Source: Tenodera sinensis
Lineage: Eukaryota > Arthropoda > Insecta > Mantodea > Mantidae
NCBI GenBank assembly: GCA_030765045.1
Contig: CM060969.1
Coordinates: 46,176,216 to 46,240,215, forward strand
DNA: 64,000 bases
Reading direction: 5' to 3'
The first letter of the stretch is position 1. Every line of letters begins with the position of its first letter. Below, one piece after another: positions 11,346 through 22,218 of the stretch. The notes beneath the pieces are model-generated. The model saw nothing but the letters and a program-made list of their open reading frames with translations. It made no database searches and had not been told where the DNA came from. The position numbers and the translations under genes were made by a program.

Positions 11346-11616
11346 AGAAAGAGGAATAGTCCGTTGACGACACGAAAAAGACACTTCAAGAATAAATGAA
11401 TCATTTCATTCCATACATAGCCCATTTCAGATTTCAATATAACGCAATATACTATAATATTGTCAGCAGGCCATGGCTCTAAAGTTGTCGTGGTGGATTG
11501 CATTATCTTAACTCAATATGTCCGAACAGTAATATGTATTACATACACCTTCATTTCAAACTGGAAGTATATATACTACGCTCTAACAAAATTTTGTCCC
11601 TCTAATTATTTTGAGC

Positions 11617-11617
11617 A

Positions 11618-11666
<49 letters not shown>
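11617..11666. repeat. (TG)n microsatellite
   Basis: About 23 TG units with a few interruptions, next to a partial H copy, in which TG/CA tracts are common. Confidence 0.9.
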
Positions 11667-11668
<2 letters not shown>

Positions 11669-11698
11669 TGCATGCGCGTGCATGCATATTATTCTGTT

Positions 11699-11890
11699 CG
11701 TCATGAAAATATCTTTAACATATAGCATTGTAATCAAAATCTTTAGAGGCACCTTTTAGAATTAAAAAAAACTGACGAAACGTTTACCATGTAAAGCATA
11801 GTTTGATCTTTGAAATATTTGTGTTGCATCTTTGATAGATGGTGAATTTAAACACCAAGTTTTGTAATTATCGCTCGCTTCATTTTAAAG
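11699..11890 (-). mobile_element. H-family repeat, short minus copy
   Basis: Shows reversed blocks ATGAAAATATCTTTAACATAT, AATCAAAATCTTTAGAG, CCATGTAAAG.ATAGTTT and TGTGTTGCATCTTTGA. It stands head-to-head with the plus copy that starts at 11941. Confidence 0.7.
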
Positions 11891-11940
11891 TTTTGCCAAG
11901 AGCACGTATCCATGCACATACATAGACAATCTAAAATTCC

Positions 11941-12733
11941 TTTTTACTTTCTCTACTGATAAGTAGAAGGAAGTATTGTAGAAAAGTATTTTAGAAAAAG
12001 GTCCATGTGTGTGCCTGTGTGTGTATCTGTGGACAACATAACTAAAAAACGAAAAGTCGGTTAAAAACCAAAGTTAGTATTTAACTTTAATGTCTTTCAA
12101 GGATGCAACACGAAGACTTTGAAGAAAATAGTCCCGCCCTAAACTAACCTTCACATAGAACATTTTTCGGAAATTTTGATTTTCTTGAAAATCGCTCTGA
12201 CGATTTTGATTAAAATGTCCAATGTTTAAGATATTTGTATGACAAATGAAATGTATGTTTTGAATTTTCTAGCTATAGCCAATGTAGTCCTGTTTACTCT
12301 GGATGACTATTGAATAACTCGTAAGCCGTAAGAGACAGACAAGTTCTTAATGTACAAAACATTTAGATCTCACTAAAACACACAATTTATATCTTAATAA
12401 ATCTTTTGTAGAGTGAACCATTTCGGAGATATTCCTTGTTATTTGTGTCAGATTCGGAAAACTTGAAACTTTCGTGAAATGGAACATCGTTGTTCATTTT
12501 TTATATGTTAAGTGTGCAAAGAGAACGAGATCTCAAAGCGTTAAAATATTTGACTATTGCACAAAGCCTACTGTATTCTAATATTCCCCTTGCACCTACA
12601 AGGAAATAAAGAAGAGGATAATTTGTACAAATGTTTATCTCAACTAACACAAAGAAAATTTAGCAATAAGAGTTTGTAAGAATGGTTAGTACAAGAGTAG
12701 AGAGAGTCATGTGAGTGCAACACGTCAGATTTT
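11941..12733 (+). mobile_element. H-family repeat, near full-length plus copy
   Basis: Begins TTTTTACTTTCTCTACTGA with the hairpin partner AGTAGAAGGAA just inside. It lacks the GATTTCACCGG block through a deletion after 11975, then carries all later blocks and ends GAGTGCAACACGTCAGATTTT. A useful reference for both termini. Confidence 0.85.
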
Positions 12734-13490
12734 CTTGGCCGCAAGCCTGTATTTTCCCTGAAATCTCGATATCGAATTTTGCAGTTTCTACTTGCTGTAT
12801 TTATGCTTAGAGAAATTAAAATGGATACAATACACGGTTAATTTTTATTCTCCCAGATTTAAAGTGTTTTATTGGATGTGAACGTATTATTTTCCCTTCA
12901 TATCATGAATAATTTGCCAAAATATAGTTTCTGTAACTCGACCATTATCAACAGGTTACTGCTGTATTCAATATCGTGTGCATGCCAATAATATCTAATG
13001 GCCTTATACCGGTACTCCAAGTTGCCGTGGCAAATAGAAGGAAAAGCCATTTTGTGTTATTCTTTTCTTCTATAAACGAAAATGCAAAAACCTTGTACAT
13101 TTCTAAATGCAGAATAATTAAGATTAATTAGACATCATGCTGTGCTCATAATAGGTTACAACGCAGTCCGTAACAGTCCTCTCCCAGGAAGTATATACCT
13201 ACATTCAAGTTGTTTAATGATTCAACACGCCAGGTAAAACAGATGAAATGCAGACAAAAAACTCAACACAACAATTCATAATGTCATAATTATTGTTACA
13301 TCTAACTCATGTATATTTTAATACGATTTAACAGTATCATTATGGCACGTGCGACAAGCATTCATTAGTGTCATTATCACCAAGGTCACCTGTTACATAA
13401 ATTGCTATTATAGATTAAACTTTGCAAATATTCCACTATAATTGTTGCAATATTATACGCATATTAGTTGTTTATGTAACTAGTGTATAG
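12734..13490. other. unassigned AT-rich spacer
   Basis: No repeat partner within the window and no coding or RNA signal was recognised. Confidence 0.4.
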
Positions 13491-13494
13491 GTAA

Positions 13495-14060
13495 TGTGAC
13501 TGATTGTGACACGACTATATACTTAAAGCGTGAGCGAAACCGAACGTACAATGTTTAATGCAACTTTGGTATTCAAATACATAAATACAATCAACAAATT
13601 TGCTAAATGAAAAACTATTATGTATCAAACATCAGAACTATATGATGTCTGACCCGTTGCTAAGCAGACGTTTCATTTGTTTCAGCACTTATAGAGGAAA
13701 ATGGAAGGTAATGATAAAACAATTGAAAATATAGATTGTATAGTACTAAGAGTTTATTGGTTCCAGAAAAATTAAAATATATTTACGAAAAGGAATATGA
13801 AAAGTTAATGAGGTTACTCTTGTGTTTGAATGTTGCTGCACTTGTAAGAGTGACAGTTTCAGGTTTTCTTATAGGCACATTGAAAAAAAATATTGTGACT
13901 GCAAATGACATCATTTTGGCCTTGCTTTCATGGTAATTTCATAATGTTCAGGCCATAGTGTCAGAAAGAGAGTAATTTTGCATGACTTATGCCGTCATAA
14001 TAATGCTAGGATTGCATAAATTAATGTTATAGTTAGCAACAAATTTTTCTTCTATATTAG
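13495..14060. repeat. D repeat, copy 1 (pairs with 18410-19335)
   Basis: Shares with 18410-19335 the blocks CTGATTGTGACACGA, AAATTTGCTAAATGAAAAA, TATAGAGGA.AATG, GTTGCTGCACTTG, TTTCAGGTTTTCTTA, CACATTG.A.AAAA, TGTCAGAAA and GCTAGGATTGCA, in the same order. A short piece (CTGATTGTGACACGAATATA) also lies at 35120. No protein was recognised. The partner copy carries a reverse transcriptase fragment that is absent here. Confidence 0.65.
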
Positions 14061-14269
14061 GGGGTGGCATATGAGGAACTATCTCAGCACATGCCTACCG
14101 ATTGTGGGAAACCATGAAAAACTCAAGGTCAGAATGACCATCCTATGGGAATGGAACTTAAAGCTTTCCCGTGGAGGAATCTCGTTCAGTACCCAAAGCA
14201 TTACGATACTTTTCGCAGTTCTTTATTAGTAATTGAGCTATGGGCTACTTTCTAATTGAAAAAAAAAAA

Positions 14270-14390
14270 AATCTAGAAAGGAAACTTGAGATTTCGATCC
14301 GGAAACGTCAGGAACGGATCAAGAAAGCTTAAGCTGATCTGGAGCTCTTGCATGACGAGAAGAGGGGCATAAAAGGACGGTTTTAGTCAC
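14270..14390 (+). other. short charged reading frame, possible gene debris
   Basis: One frame reads LERKLEISIRKRQERIKK, a stop, then ADLELLHDEKRGIK. It is strongly charged with coiled-coil-like spacing. It follows a run of 13 A. It could be a scrap of a transposon or host protein; I cannot name it. Confidence 0.2.
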
Positions 14391-14910
14391 AGAGTGTTAT
14401 TACAACCCTCAGAATAGCTCCTGCCATAAAACCATTAACATAACTCGACCATAACTGTGCCGGACTCGGCACTGCTACTGCCGGATTGCCTCATGCTCGC
14501 GGAGACCGTCCGGTTTTTGCTTTTTTCTTTAACATTCTCGCTGACGACGCGATATTACATATTCATGCTAATGGTTACTTAAGAGAAACGCGAGAGCTTG
14601 TTAATAAATAAGGCAAGCTTGTGTAATAGAGCCAGAAGTACCGCCTTGACAGCGCACTCTTTCCCACTTACCACCGCTTTTCTTATATGGGAAGGATGCA
14701 AATGCATCTAGTTTCTGTGGTTAAGGATATTTGACTTGTAATCAGTGCCAGCAGGTGGGGTTTGTACACAAATTGTATACCTAAGCAAAGTTTTAAACCA
14801 CGCTCCAATCCAAATACTGCTTTTAGGAAGAACTATATCACTGTACAATATTAAGATTTCATTGCATATAAATCGCTTGATGTCTAATCAATCCAGTCAA
14901 AAATCACAAG
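14391..14910. other. unassigned spacer
   Basis: Nothing recognised beyond a small GC-rich patch at 14450-14510 with inverted CCGG-type strings. Confidence 0.35.
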
Positions 14911-15651
14911 AAAAAATCTGATGTGTTACTCTCACGTGATAAACACCCATTCCTCTATCTATTTAATGTTAATCAAGATAAAAATTTGTAGATTTTAACT
15001 CATTGCTAATATTTTTCTAGGTACCAGGGGAATACAGTGGGATTTAAACGATAGTCAAATGTTTTGAGAGATGTCGTTATATGATGACTTTGAAATCCCA
15101 TTTTCTTTCCATGACCAAGAGATGAAAAATGAATAATGATCTCCCGTTTGAGAACGTTGCAACAAGGAATGCTTCCAAAATGGTTCACTTCACGAAAAAA
15201 AAAATTTTTGACATAAATTGTGTACTTAAATGATAACACTTTTATAAAGAAATATTAAGTCTATCACTTACACATTACACAGTTATGCAAAATCATCAGG
15301 AGTAAACGGGCCATATGAGCTATATACGTTTCACTTGTCATAAAATATACTAAACATATGTCAGTTTAATAAAAATCCTTAGTGCCATTTTTGACAAAAC
15401 CAGAAGATTCCGAAAAATGTTCCATGTAAAGGGTAGTTTAAGGAGGAGGAATTTTCTTCAAAATCTTTGTGTTACATCCTTGAAAGACATTAAATTTAAA
15501 TACCAACTTTGGTTTTTAACCGACACAGACACACATGCATACACGGAACTTTTCTACATTTTTTGGATTCTGGGGGCCTCGAAACATGTATTTCCGTTGA
15601 AAATTCGACATTGAACTTTTGGGTCCAATAAAAATACTTTGCCTACTTACA
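14911..15651 (-). mobile_element. H-family repeat, near full-length minus copy
   Basis: Starts AAAAAATCTGATGTGTTACT with ACTCTCACGTGA. It continues through CAGTGGGATTTAAACGATAGTC, the TTTTGGATTCTGGGGGCCTCG block and the ACATTGAACTTTTGGGT block, to the degenerate CTTTGCCTACTTAC end. The outer terminus is clear, making it a good reference for the ATCTGATG end. A truncated plus copy follows head-to-head. Confidence 0.83.
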
Positions 15652-15865
15652 CATTGAGGAGAAAGCAAAAAGCCCGTGTGTCTGAACAGCATAGCTCAAA
15701 GGTAAAATATTATTTTATAACAAACTTTCTGTTTTAGTCCAATATCTTCCAAGAATGCATCCCATACTACCGTTTCTATGAATACAGTTGGTTATTTTGG
15801 ATTAAAATATTAAAAATATTCCATTATAGCATCATGCATCAAAGATATTTGCGTAATAATGTAAC
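15652..15865 (+). mobile_element. H-family repeat, truncated plus copy
   Basis: Starts with GAGGAGAAAGCAAAAAGCC then CTGAACAGCATAGCTCAAAG and runs to AGATATTTGCGTAATAATG. The first block and the 3' half are missing. It ends close to the LTR element's primer site at 15884, so the LTR element may have inserted into it. Confidence 0.65.
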
Positions 15866-15883
15866 AAAACTACAATTTGACGA

Positions 15884-15901
15884 AACCCACTGCTGACACC
15901 A
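15884..15901 (-). other. primer-binding site, tRNA-Leu type
   Basis: On the minus strand TGGTGTCAGCAGTGGGTT follows the LTR end after one base. It nearly complements the 3' end of leucine tRNA (CCCACTTCTGACACCA), which LTR retrotransposons use to prime minus-strand DNA. Its presence means this is a 5' LTR plus leader, not a clean solo LTR. Confidence 0.6.
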
Positions 15902-15902
15902 G

Positions 15903-16609
15903 TGTGACAAAACCGACAAATTCAAGTGGTTTAAACCCATTTACATCTTATAAAAGATTTATATAGTTTAAAAAAAGCACTACATTTTCATTGTAAAAAT
16001 AAAATTTTATTTTTTATAAATATATTCAAAGATAAAAAGTCCAGTCCAATAGCTTTATATCATTTTATTTTCCTCCAAAGTTTGGCATACCGTAGTTCCC
16101 TTTTCTGACGTTAACACTATATTTAGTCTTTCGTGATATTACAACTCACAACTGTTTTCTTTTTCTAATCTTGACTCAGTCCTTTCACTGTCTTTCTTCA
16201 CTTTCTCTGTCTCATATACTAACTCTGAAAATAAAATCACTCAACGCTCATTAAAACTTCTTCACTTTGACGCGACTTATCTTTCACGAAGACGGTAGCA
16301 CACACACAAACACACACATACACACACAGCTGTCTCGCACTCACTGACACAGTGACCGATTCATGATTGTAAGCGAAACTCCGCCTAACTTGTTGCCTCG
16401 TCTCTTATATAGCGAGAATGACGTAACAAGGACCTTTCTCGAACTTTCACAAACACGGCAGGTGCTCGAATGCTTTATGAAACCCTTTTTATTGAGTGTT
16501 GTTAGTCACATGTTTGTTTTCGTTAGTGATGTGGAGAAGCTTAACTTTGAGTGCCTTTGTTACGCGCTGCGCTAGCGTTGCGTTGCCGTTGACGTGAGCC
16601 GGCGTCACA
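15903..16609 (-). mobile_element. LTR of an LTR retrotransposon, copy 2
   Basis: On the minus strand it starts TGTGACGCCGGC and ends GTCACA, giving TG...CA ends with a 6-base inverted repeat, followed by the primer site. It is 707 bases long. CTATATAAG at 16404-16412 is a likely promoter TATA box, and AATAAAA-type poly(A) signals lie further along. It aligns with the LTRs at 9592, 57489 and 60930. The adjoining internal region is missing: only about 20 bases precede an H repeat. The positions and spacing of TATA box, poly(A) signals and primer site fit a Ty3/gypsy-like element, but without pol I cannot assign the clade. Confidence 0.72.
16404..16412 (-). promoter_or_regulatory. TATA box in the LTR
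   Basis: CTATATAAG on the minus strand in the upstream half of the LTR. The same spot in the LTR at 57489 reads CTATACAAG, and in the one at 60930 it is TATAAAAG-like. Confidence 0.45.
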
Positions 16610-16870
16610 ATAAATACAACATACCTATCCTTATATGGAATTTTCAGTAAATGGCTCATGAATTTCCCTTCATTATTGAACGTTTGTAGAATATGTACAG
16701 ATAGCCAACCCGTCGACAAAAGCTTTTTACATGAAATATATGATCTGGTTAAACAGAAATTATGGCATATTTTTACTTTCTCTACTACGTATAGTAAAGT
16801 AGAGGAAGTATTGTATTCCATCCAAAAATTCGATGTTGAGATTTTCACCGGAAATATATATTTTGAGGCC

Positions 16871-17105
<235 letters not shown>

Positions 17106-17145
17106 CAAAGCATTTTTAGAAAAAAAGGTTTAAGTGTGTATGTTG

Positions 17146-17146
17146 C

Positions 17147-17202
<56 letters not shown>
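17146..17202. repeat. (CTGT)14 microsatellite
   Basis: An uninterrupted tetranucleotide array at the microsatellite-prone site of the H copy. Confidence 0.97.
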
Positions 17203-17891
17203 AGCCTGTGGACAGCATAACTCAAAAACGAAAAGTCGGTTAAAAACCAAAGTTGGTATTTAAGTTTAATGTATTTCAAGGATGCAACACAAAGATTTTG
17301 AAGAAAATTGCTCCAATCTAAACTACCCCTTACATGGAAAAGTTTTCGAAAATTTTGATTTTCTTGAAAATGGCTCTATGCGATTTTGATTAAAATGACA
17401 TGTTTGAGATATTTTTATGACAAATGAAATGCATATCTTGAATTTTCTGACTATAGCCCATGAAGTCCTATTTACTCTGGATGACTTTTGCATAACTGGT
17501 AAACCGTAAGAGTTAGACCCAATCTTACTATACAAAAACTGTATATTTTGCTAAAGCACACCATGTATGTCCAAATAAATTTTTGTGGAGTGAATCATTT
17601 CGCAGATATTACTTGTTATTTGTGTGTTTTGGAGAACTTACACTTATGTCAAACGGAACATCGTTATTCATTTTTTATATGTTAAACGTGCAAAGAGCAT
17701 GGAATTTGAAAGCCTTAAAAGATTTGACTATCGCTCAATGCCTACTGTATTCTAACATTCCCCTTGCATCTATAAGGAAATAAACAATAAGATAACTTTT
17801 GCGAATGTTTATCTATATTAACGTGACGATATAGGAATAAAAGTTGTACAAGAGTAGAGAAAGTCACGTAAGTGCAACACATCAGATTTTT

Positions 17892-18405
17892 ATTATTTGT
17901 GTTTTTCAAAATGTCGGTCTGCTTTTGTCACATTATAAGTTGACACTTCGCTACCGCCATCTGAATACTACTACTTTGCCCTCAACAATTACCGTACACA
18001 TGTTTCGTATTTTCCAGTCTGCCCCTATGATTCTCCAGAACGCACTTACTTTAACCATGTGCTGCTTATTTCTTAACAACATCGCCTTCTAAGTTCTACC
18101 TTTATGCCCTTTTCTATGAGCCTCGCCATGCACATGCTTCTTAGAAACCGGTTTATCACGCTTTGATTCAATTGCTTCTCCAAGACACCCAGTTAAAGCT
18201 ATACTCTCTCTTGTTCTGTTTGCTCTCTTTCTTGGTAGTTCCTGCAACCATTGCCTCTCTTGTATCTGATGGCTAATTAGGATAGTCAAACCTTAAATAG
18301 GAACCAACATCAAGACATGCTTAACATATTGGAAAATTCAAAACAATAGGAGGAATTAAATTTGTAATAAATAGTAACATTGTATTTATGTAAATAATCT
18401 ACAAT
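17892..18405. other. unassigned spacer
   Basis: No repeat partner or coding signal was recognised. Confidence 0.35.
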
Positions 18406-18409
18406 CTGA

Positions 18410-19335
18410 CTGATTGTGACACGAGTATAGAACAGGATTTATGCAATTTTAGCATTAAAATACGTAAAAATAATTAATAAATTTGCTAAATGAAAAATTA
18501 TGTCAGAGATCACGGACGTTACGTAACATGGTCGCTCAGCAAATACTTCATTTTTTTTCCAACATTATAGAGGAGAATGTAACGTAATAATAACATTTAA
18601 CAGGAATAACATTTTCTAATATGACTTATTGTACAGTTAATAGTTACCAAGGGAGGTGAGTATAGCAAGTAACGTAAGCTTTGGTTAATATGCACATTTG
18701 TTGCTATTGGTTTTGGTTTTAAAATACATTTAATGAGGTGACACTTGCTTTTCAATGTTGCTGCACTTGCGAGAATGACGATTTCAGGTTTTCTTACCAG
18801 CACATTGGAGAAAATTATATTGTGGCAGTGATGAAGGCATTGTTGTCTTGTTACCATGGTAATTACGTTATTTATTTTCTGGCACTGGTGTCAGAAATAA
18901 AGTAATCATAGTCATCATCATCTCCTCATGGTTTAGGAGAGTTCTCCTGTTCCGGGCTCATACTTCTTCCCATCTATTTACTGGTCTTTCTCTTACTCTG
19001 TAACCAGAAGGTTTATATTTGTAAGATTGTAATAGAATGCGAGAGCTATCCATTTTTTGCAAATGACCCTTCCATTTTTCTCTGTTTACTTGTATCTTTT
19101 CTTTTAACGAAAATATGTCTAATTCTTTCCTTATTTCATCATTTCTAATGTGATCTAGTCTTGTACATCCTTTTACTGCTCCGAGATAAAATAATATGGT
19201 AATGTCCCACAATTTATGCCACCATAATAAGCAGTTTTAGTGCTAGGATTGCACAAACAGTTATTTTACATAAATCGTATGTTGCAATGAACTCTGCAGC
19301 GGTTCTATATTATATTTCTGTCTATATCATACAGT
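18410..19335. repeat. D repeat, copy 2, interrupted by a LINE fragment
   Basis: Aligns block by block with 13495-14060 up to TGTCAGAAATAAAGTAAT (about 18908). It resumes at TTTATGCCACCATAATAA (about 19212) with TGCTAGGATTGCA. The 300 bases between are a reverse transcriptase tail on the minus strand that is missing from copy 1. It also differs by several small insertions, for example around 18600-18700. Confidence 0.65.
18905..19205 (-). pseudogene. non-LTR reverse transcriptase C-terminal fragment
   Basis: The minus strand reads CTRLDHIRNDEIRKELDIF, then LKEKIQVNREKWKGHLQKM, GYRVRERPVNRWEEV and a stop, followed by an ATGATGATGACT-type 3' end. This is the tail typical of endonuclease/reverse transcriptases of insect non-LTR retrotransposons, past the polymerase domain (R-x-D-x-I-RN-E ... 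W-GH-xRM ... G-R-RPxxRW). The polymerase itself is absent, as expected from 5' truncation on insertion. The frame is intact over about 80 codons, so the insertion may be fairly young. Confidence 0.72.
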
Positions 19336-19339
19336 CTTC

Positions 19340-19540
19340 TTATCGCGATGGTAGTGCAGATGCCTTCCAAGTAGAGGCCAGGGTTCTATTCCCCTAACCA
19401 CGTCCCAACTTCCAGTAGTGTATCCCAATCACGACGCCCGTTGTAGGCAGAGGTAAGTGAGGCAGCGGTCGGACGGTAGACCTTGACCCATTATCGGACT
19501 GTAGCGCCGCAGAGTTCTATCTTATACAGTTTTCCATGTA
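19340..19540 (+). mobile_element. tRNA-like SINE fragment
   Basis: CGCGATGGTAGTGCAGATGCC resembles an A-box region and CAGGGTTCTATTCCCC a B-box region. A GC-richer body with CCCGTTGTAGGCAGAGG follows. There is no second copy in the window, so the family is uncertain. Another B-box-like string, GAGTTCGAATATCGCC, lies at about 19762. Confidence 0.4.
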
Positions 19541-19789
19541 GGTATACATGGCTCTCTAACAATCACTGACCATGAGAGAACTTCACAGAAAATACAAGAA
19601 CGTGCTTTATTCTATGTGTAAATCTATCTTTTACAAAATAAGTGAATTTCTTCTATTTTTGACCTTCGCTTCATGTTGTTAAAGAGCCATCTGATTCCCC
19701 ATGTCTATGCTTATTAAGTTGCTTAGTTTGGGTTCGTGGCGCTGGAGATTGTGAGTTCGAATATCGCCTTGGTGTACATATCTTTGTAG

Positions 19790-20105
19790 AGCTGGCGCAA
19801 CGAAAGCTTGTCAATCTGCAGGATGCCTCAAACTATTTTCGTACACATACCGTTGCGCCTGTTGCAGGGCGACAGTATGCCTATTGCGGGCTCCAATATC
19901 TAACAACCACTCGAGGAGTGCACATCGCAATGAATGAGTGGACGGATGGTAGACAGTGGAACCGGTAAGTACAATGCGGGGGTGGAAATTCCATCTGACC
20001 TTCAATTGAACGAGGTAACCAATTTTATCCAAGTAGTACCGAAATTTCACACAGCTCTCGTTGGCAAGTTTCAGCTGCGTCACCTCTAAATGCATATGTT
20101 GGTGG
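19790..20105. repeat. E repeat, copy 2 (pairs with 4741-5040)
   Basis: Shares the blocks AACGAAAGCTTGTCAATCT, CCTGTTGCAGGGCGACAG, CCAATATCTAACAACCA and ACAGCTCTCGTTGGCAAG with copy 1. The minus strand is open for about 106 codons here but not in copy 1, and the peptide is not one I recognise. Confidence 0.65.
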
Positions 20106-20158
20106 CGTGGGCATGTAAGCAAAGCACACAAACGTCGAAAAAGACGGAAAACAGTAGA

Positions 20159-21122
20159 ACAAATCTCATGTGTTACATTCGTAAGACTTTCTCATCCATT
20201 CTTTAACAAACACGTTGTTAAGGCATGAACTCACTAACAGGAGGTCTGCGTTTGAATACTGCAAGACTGTGCTCCCTGACTGAGATTTCTTCCAGGTTTT
20301 TCTTAGTTTTCATAACTGGAAGGTACCCTAAAACGGAGATGTGAAGTGTTTCTTTCCAAAATTTTATTTTCCAATTATCATTCCATGAAGCACGGAGTCA
20401 CCACCTGTGGTGCCGTATGTAATAAGTGCGCTTTAAGACTACTTCAAATATTGTTACGACAGCTTATTAATCTACATAGTTCATGCTAATGAAGATATAC
20501 ATATATTTGCAGAAATGGCTTCGCTACATATTCTTATGGGTGCATAGAATTAAGGGAATTAAGTTTAAACGATATTCAAATCCTTTGAGAACGAGTGGCC
20601 ATGTGATGACATTGAAATTTCTTCTCGTTTCATGACCAAGTGGAAAAAAATGGATGTTCCAGTTTACAAACCGGTAATAATTGAAACATCTATTCAACAT
20701 CAATAACAAAGAATATTTCGGAACTGGTTAGCGCCACAAAAAGTTTGATTTTTCACGTTTTGGGTGCTTTAAGTTTTGTAGTAAGATTTCATCCATCTCA
20801 TGCAGTTTCCAGTTATGCAAAAGCCATTCAAAATGAAGAGGAAATTCTCAGAAAATTCAATATAGATAAACGTTTTATTTGTTATGAGAATATTTTGAAC
20901 GTGTGCTACTCTAATCTAAATCATTAGGGCCATTTTGAGAAAATAAAAATAAAATAAACGAAAACCTTTCCATTCAAAAGTAGCATTGCTTGGAAGCTTT
21001 TCTTGAAAATCTTCGTGTTCATCTTTGGAAGATACGCGATATAAACATTAACTTAGGCATCCATCAGTATCACTTTCTTTCCTGCTTCTTTTTTTGGAGT
21101 TTCGCTGTTCACAGATATACAC
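20159..21122 (-). mobile_element. H-family repeat, minus copy split by a SINE-like insertion
   Basis: The outer end is at 20159-20205 (AATCTCATGTGTTACATTCG, then ACTTTCTCATCC). The copy resumes near 20471 with ATGCTAATGAAGATATACAT and runs through the AAACGATATTCAAATCC and TTCCAGTTATGCAAAAG blocks to CTGTTCACAGATATACAC. The missing continuity at 20206-20470 is explained by a nested insertion. A plus copy follows head-to-head at 21129. Confidence 0.72.
20206..20470 (+). mobile_element. SINE-like insertion nested in an H copy
   Basis: GTTGTTAAGGCATGAACTCAC and GCGTTTGAATACTGC look like decayed A and B boxes. A body with GATTTCTTCCAGGTTTTTC and AAAACGGAGATGTGAAG follows. The stretch interrupts H-family blocks that are contiguous in other copies. 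Confidence 0.4.
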
Positions 21123-21128
21123 TGACTT

Positions 21129-21783
21129 ATTTTTACTTTCTCTACTGCGTATAGTAAGTAGGGGAAGCATTGAATTCGACCCAAAATTTCAATGTCTAGA
21201 TTTCAGCGAAAAATATATTTCGAGGTCTCCTGAATAAAAACATTTTTATAAAAAGACACGTGCGTTTGCATGTGTGTCTGTGAACAGCATAACTCAAAAA
21301 CAAGATATCGGTTAAAAACCAAAGTTGGCATGTAAGTTTAATATCTTTCAAGGATGCGACTCAAAGATTTTGTGAAAAATTCCTCCACCCTAAACTATTC
21401 CTTACGTGTATATTATTATACAAAAACGTAGATCTCGTTAAAATACACAACTTATGTCCAAATGCATTCTTTGTGGAGTGAACCATTTGGAAAATATTCC
21501 TTGTTAATTGTGTGAGTTTTGCAATACTTAAAGCTTTTCTCAAATGGAAGCTCGTTATTCATTTATCTCCTGGACGTGCAAAGAAAAAGGAATTTCAAAG
21601 CTTTAAAGCTTTGACTATTGCTCAAAGCCTACTGTATTTCCATATTCTTCTTGTACCTACAAGAAGATTAGCAATATGCAAATTTTTATCCCAACTAACA
21701 TGAAGAAGACAGAAGAATAAGAGTTTGTAAGAATAGCTAGTGCGAGAGTAGGGAAAGTGATATGAGTGCAACACATCAGATTT
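21129..21783 (+). mobile_element. H-family repeat, plus copy with internal deletion
   Basis: Starts TTTTTACTTTCTCTACTGCG and ends GTGCAACACATCAGATTTTT, so both termini are intact. The middle is missing: at about 21404 ACTATTCCTTACGTGTA jumps to TATACAAAAACGTAGATCTCG, skipping the GGCTCTAACG to ACCGTAAGAG section. Confidence 0.85.
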
Positions 21784-21944
21784 TTCCAAAAATGCTTTTT
21801 TGTATTCTGGGGCCTCAAAACACGTAAATCTGGAATGGAACTTTTAGATGGAACTTACTTTAAGTACGAAAATAAAGGGAGTAAGCGTGAAAATATGCTT
21901 TTATACAACTTTTCATTTCCATTATGGTGTTCACAAAGACAAGA

Positions 21945-21960
<16 letters not shown>
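21784..21960 (-). mobile_element. H-family fragments in minus sense, rearranged
   Basis: First comes CCAAAAATGCTTTTTTGTA with GGGGCCTCAAAACACG, then ACAACTTTTCATTT with GGTGTTCACAAAGACA. Both are reversed H blocks, but in an order opposite to that of a simple minus copy. They join the end of the preceding plus copy without spacer. Confidence 0.55.

Positions 21961-22018
<58 letters not shown>
21946..22018. repeat. (CA)n microsatellite
   Basis: About 34 CA units, at the edge of an H fragment at its microsatellite-prone site. Confidence 0.95.
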
Positions 22019-22019
<1 letters not shown>

Positions 22020-22024
22020 GCCCT

Positions 22025-22218
22025 TTCTTAAAATTTATTTTCTGGCAGCAGGAGACCTTCAAACGTACAACTGTAGTAAAAACCAGATATGCAGTTTTTT
22101 TTTGGAAGGATATACATACTTACCATACAGGAAATAAACAACTTTTATAGGAATGAGTTATAGAAAATACATATAGATATAGAGAAAGTTGTTGGTGGGT
22201 TACACATCAGATTTTAAA
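22025..22218 (+). mobile_element. H-family 3' fragment
   Basis: Ends with AGAGAAAGTTGTTGG then GTTACACATCAGATTTT, the family terminus. Upstream blocks are eroded. Confidence 0.5.

Noticed and set aside
18880..18902. CACTGGTGTCAGAAAT resembling the LTR end and leucine primer site
   Set aside because: The homologous D copy at 13950 has a diverged version (ATAGTGTCAGAAA) and there is no LTR on either side, so it is a chance likeness.
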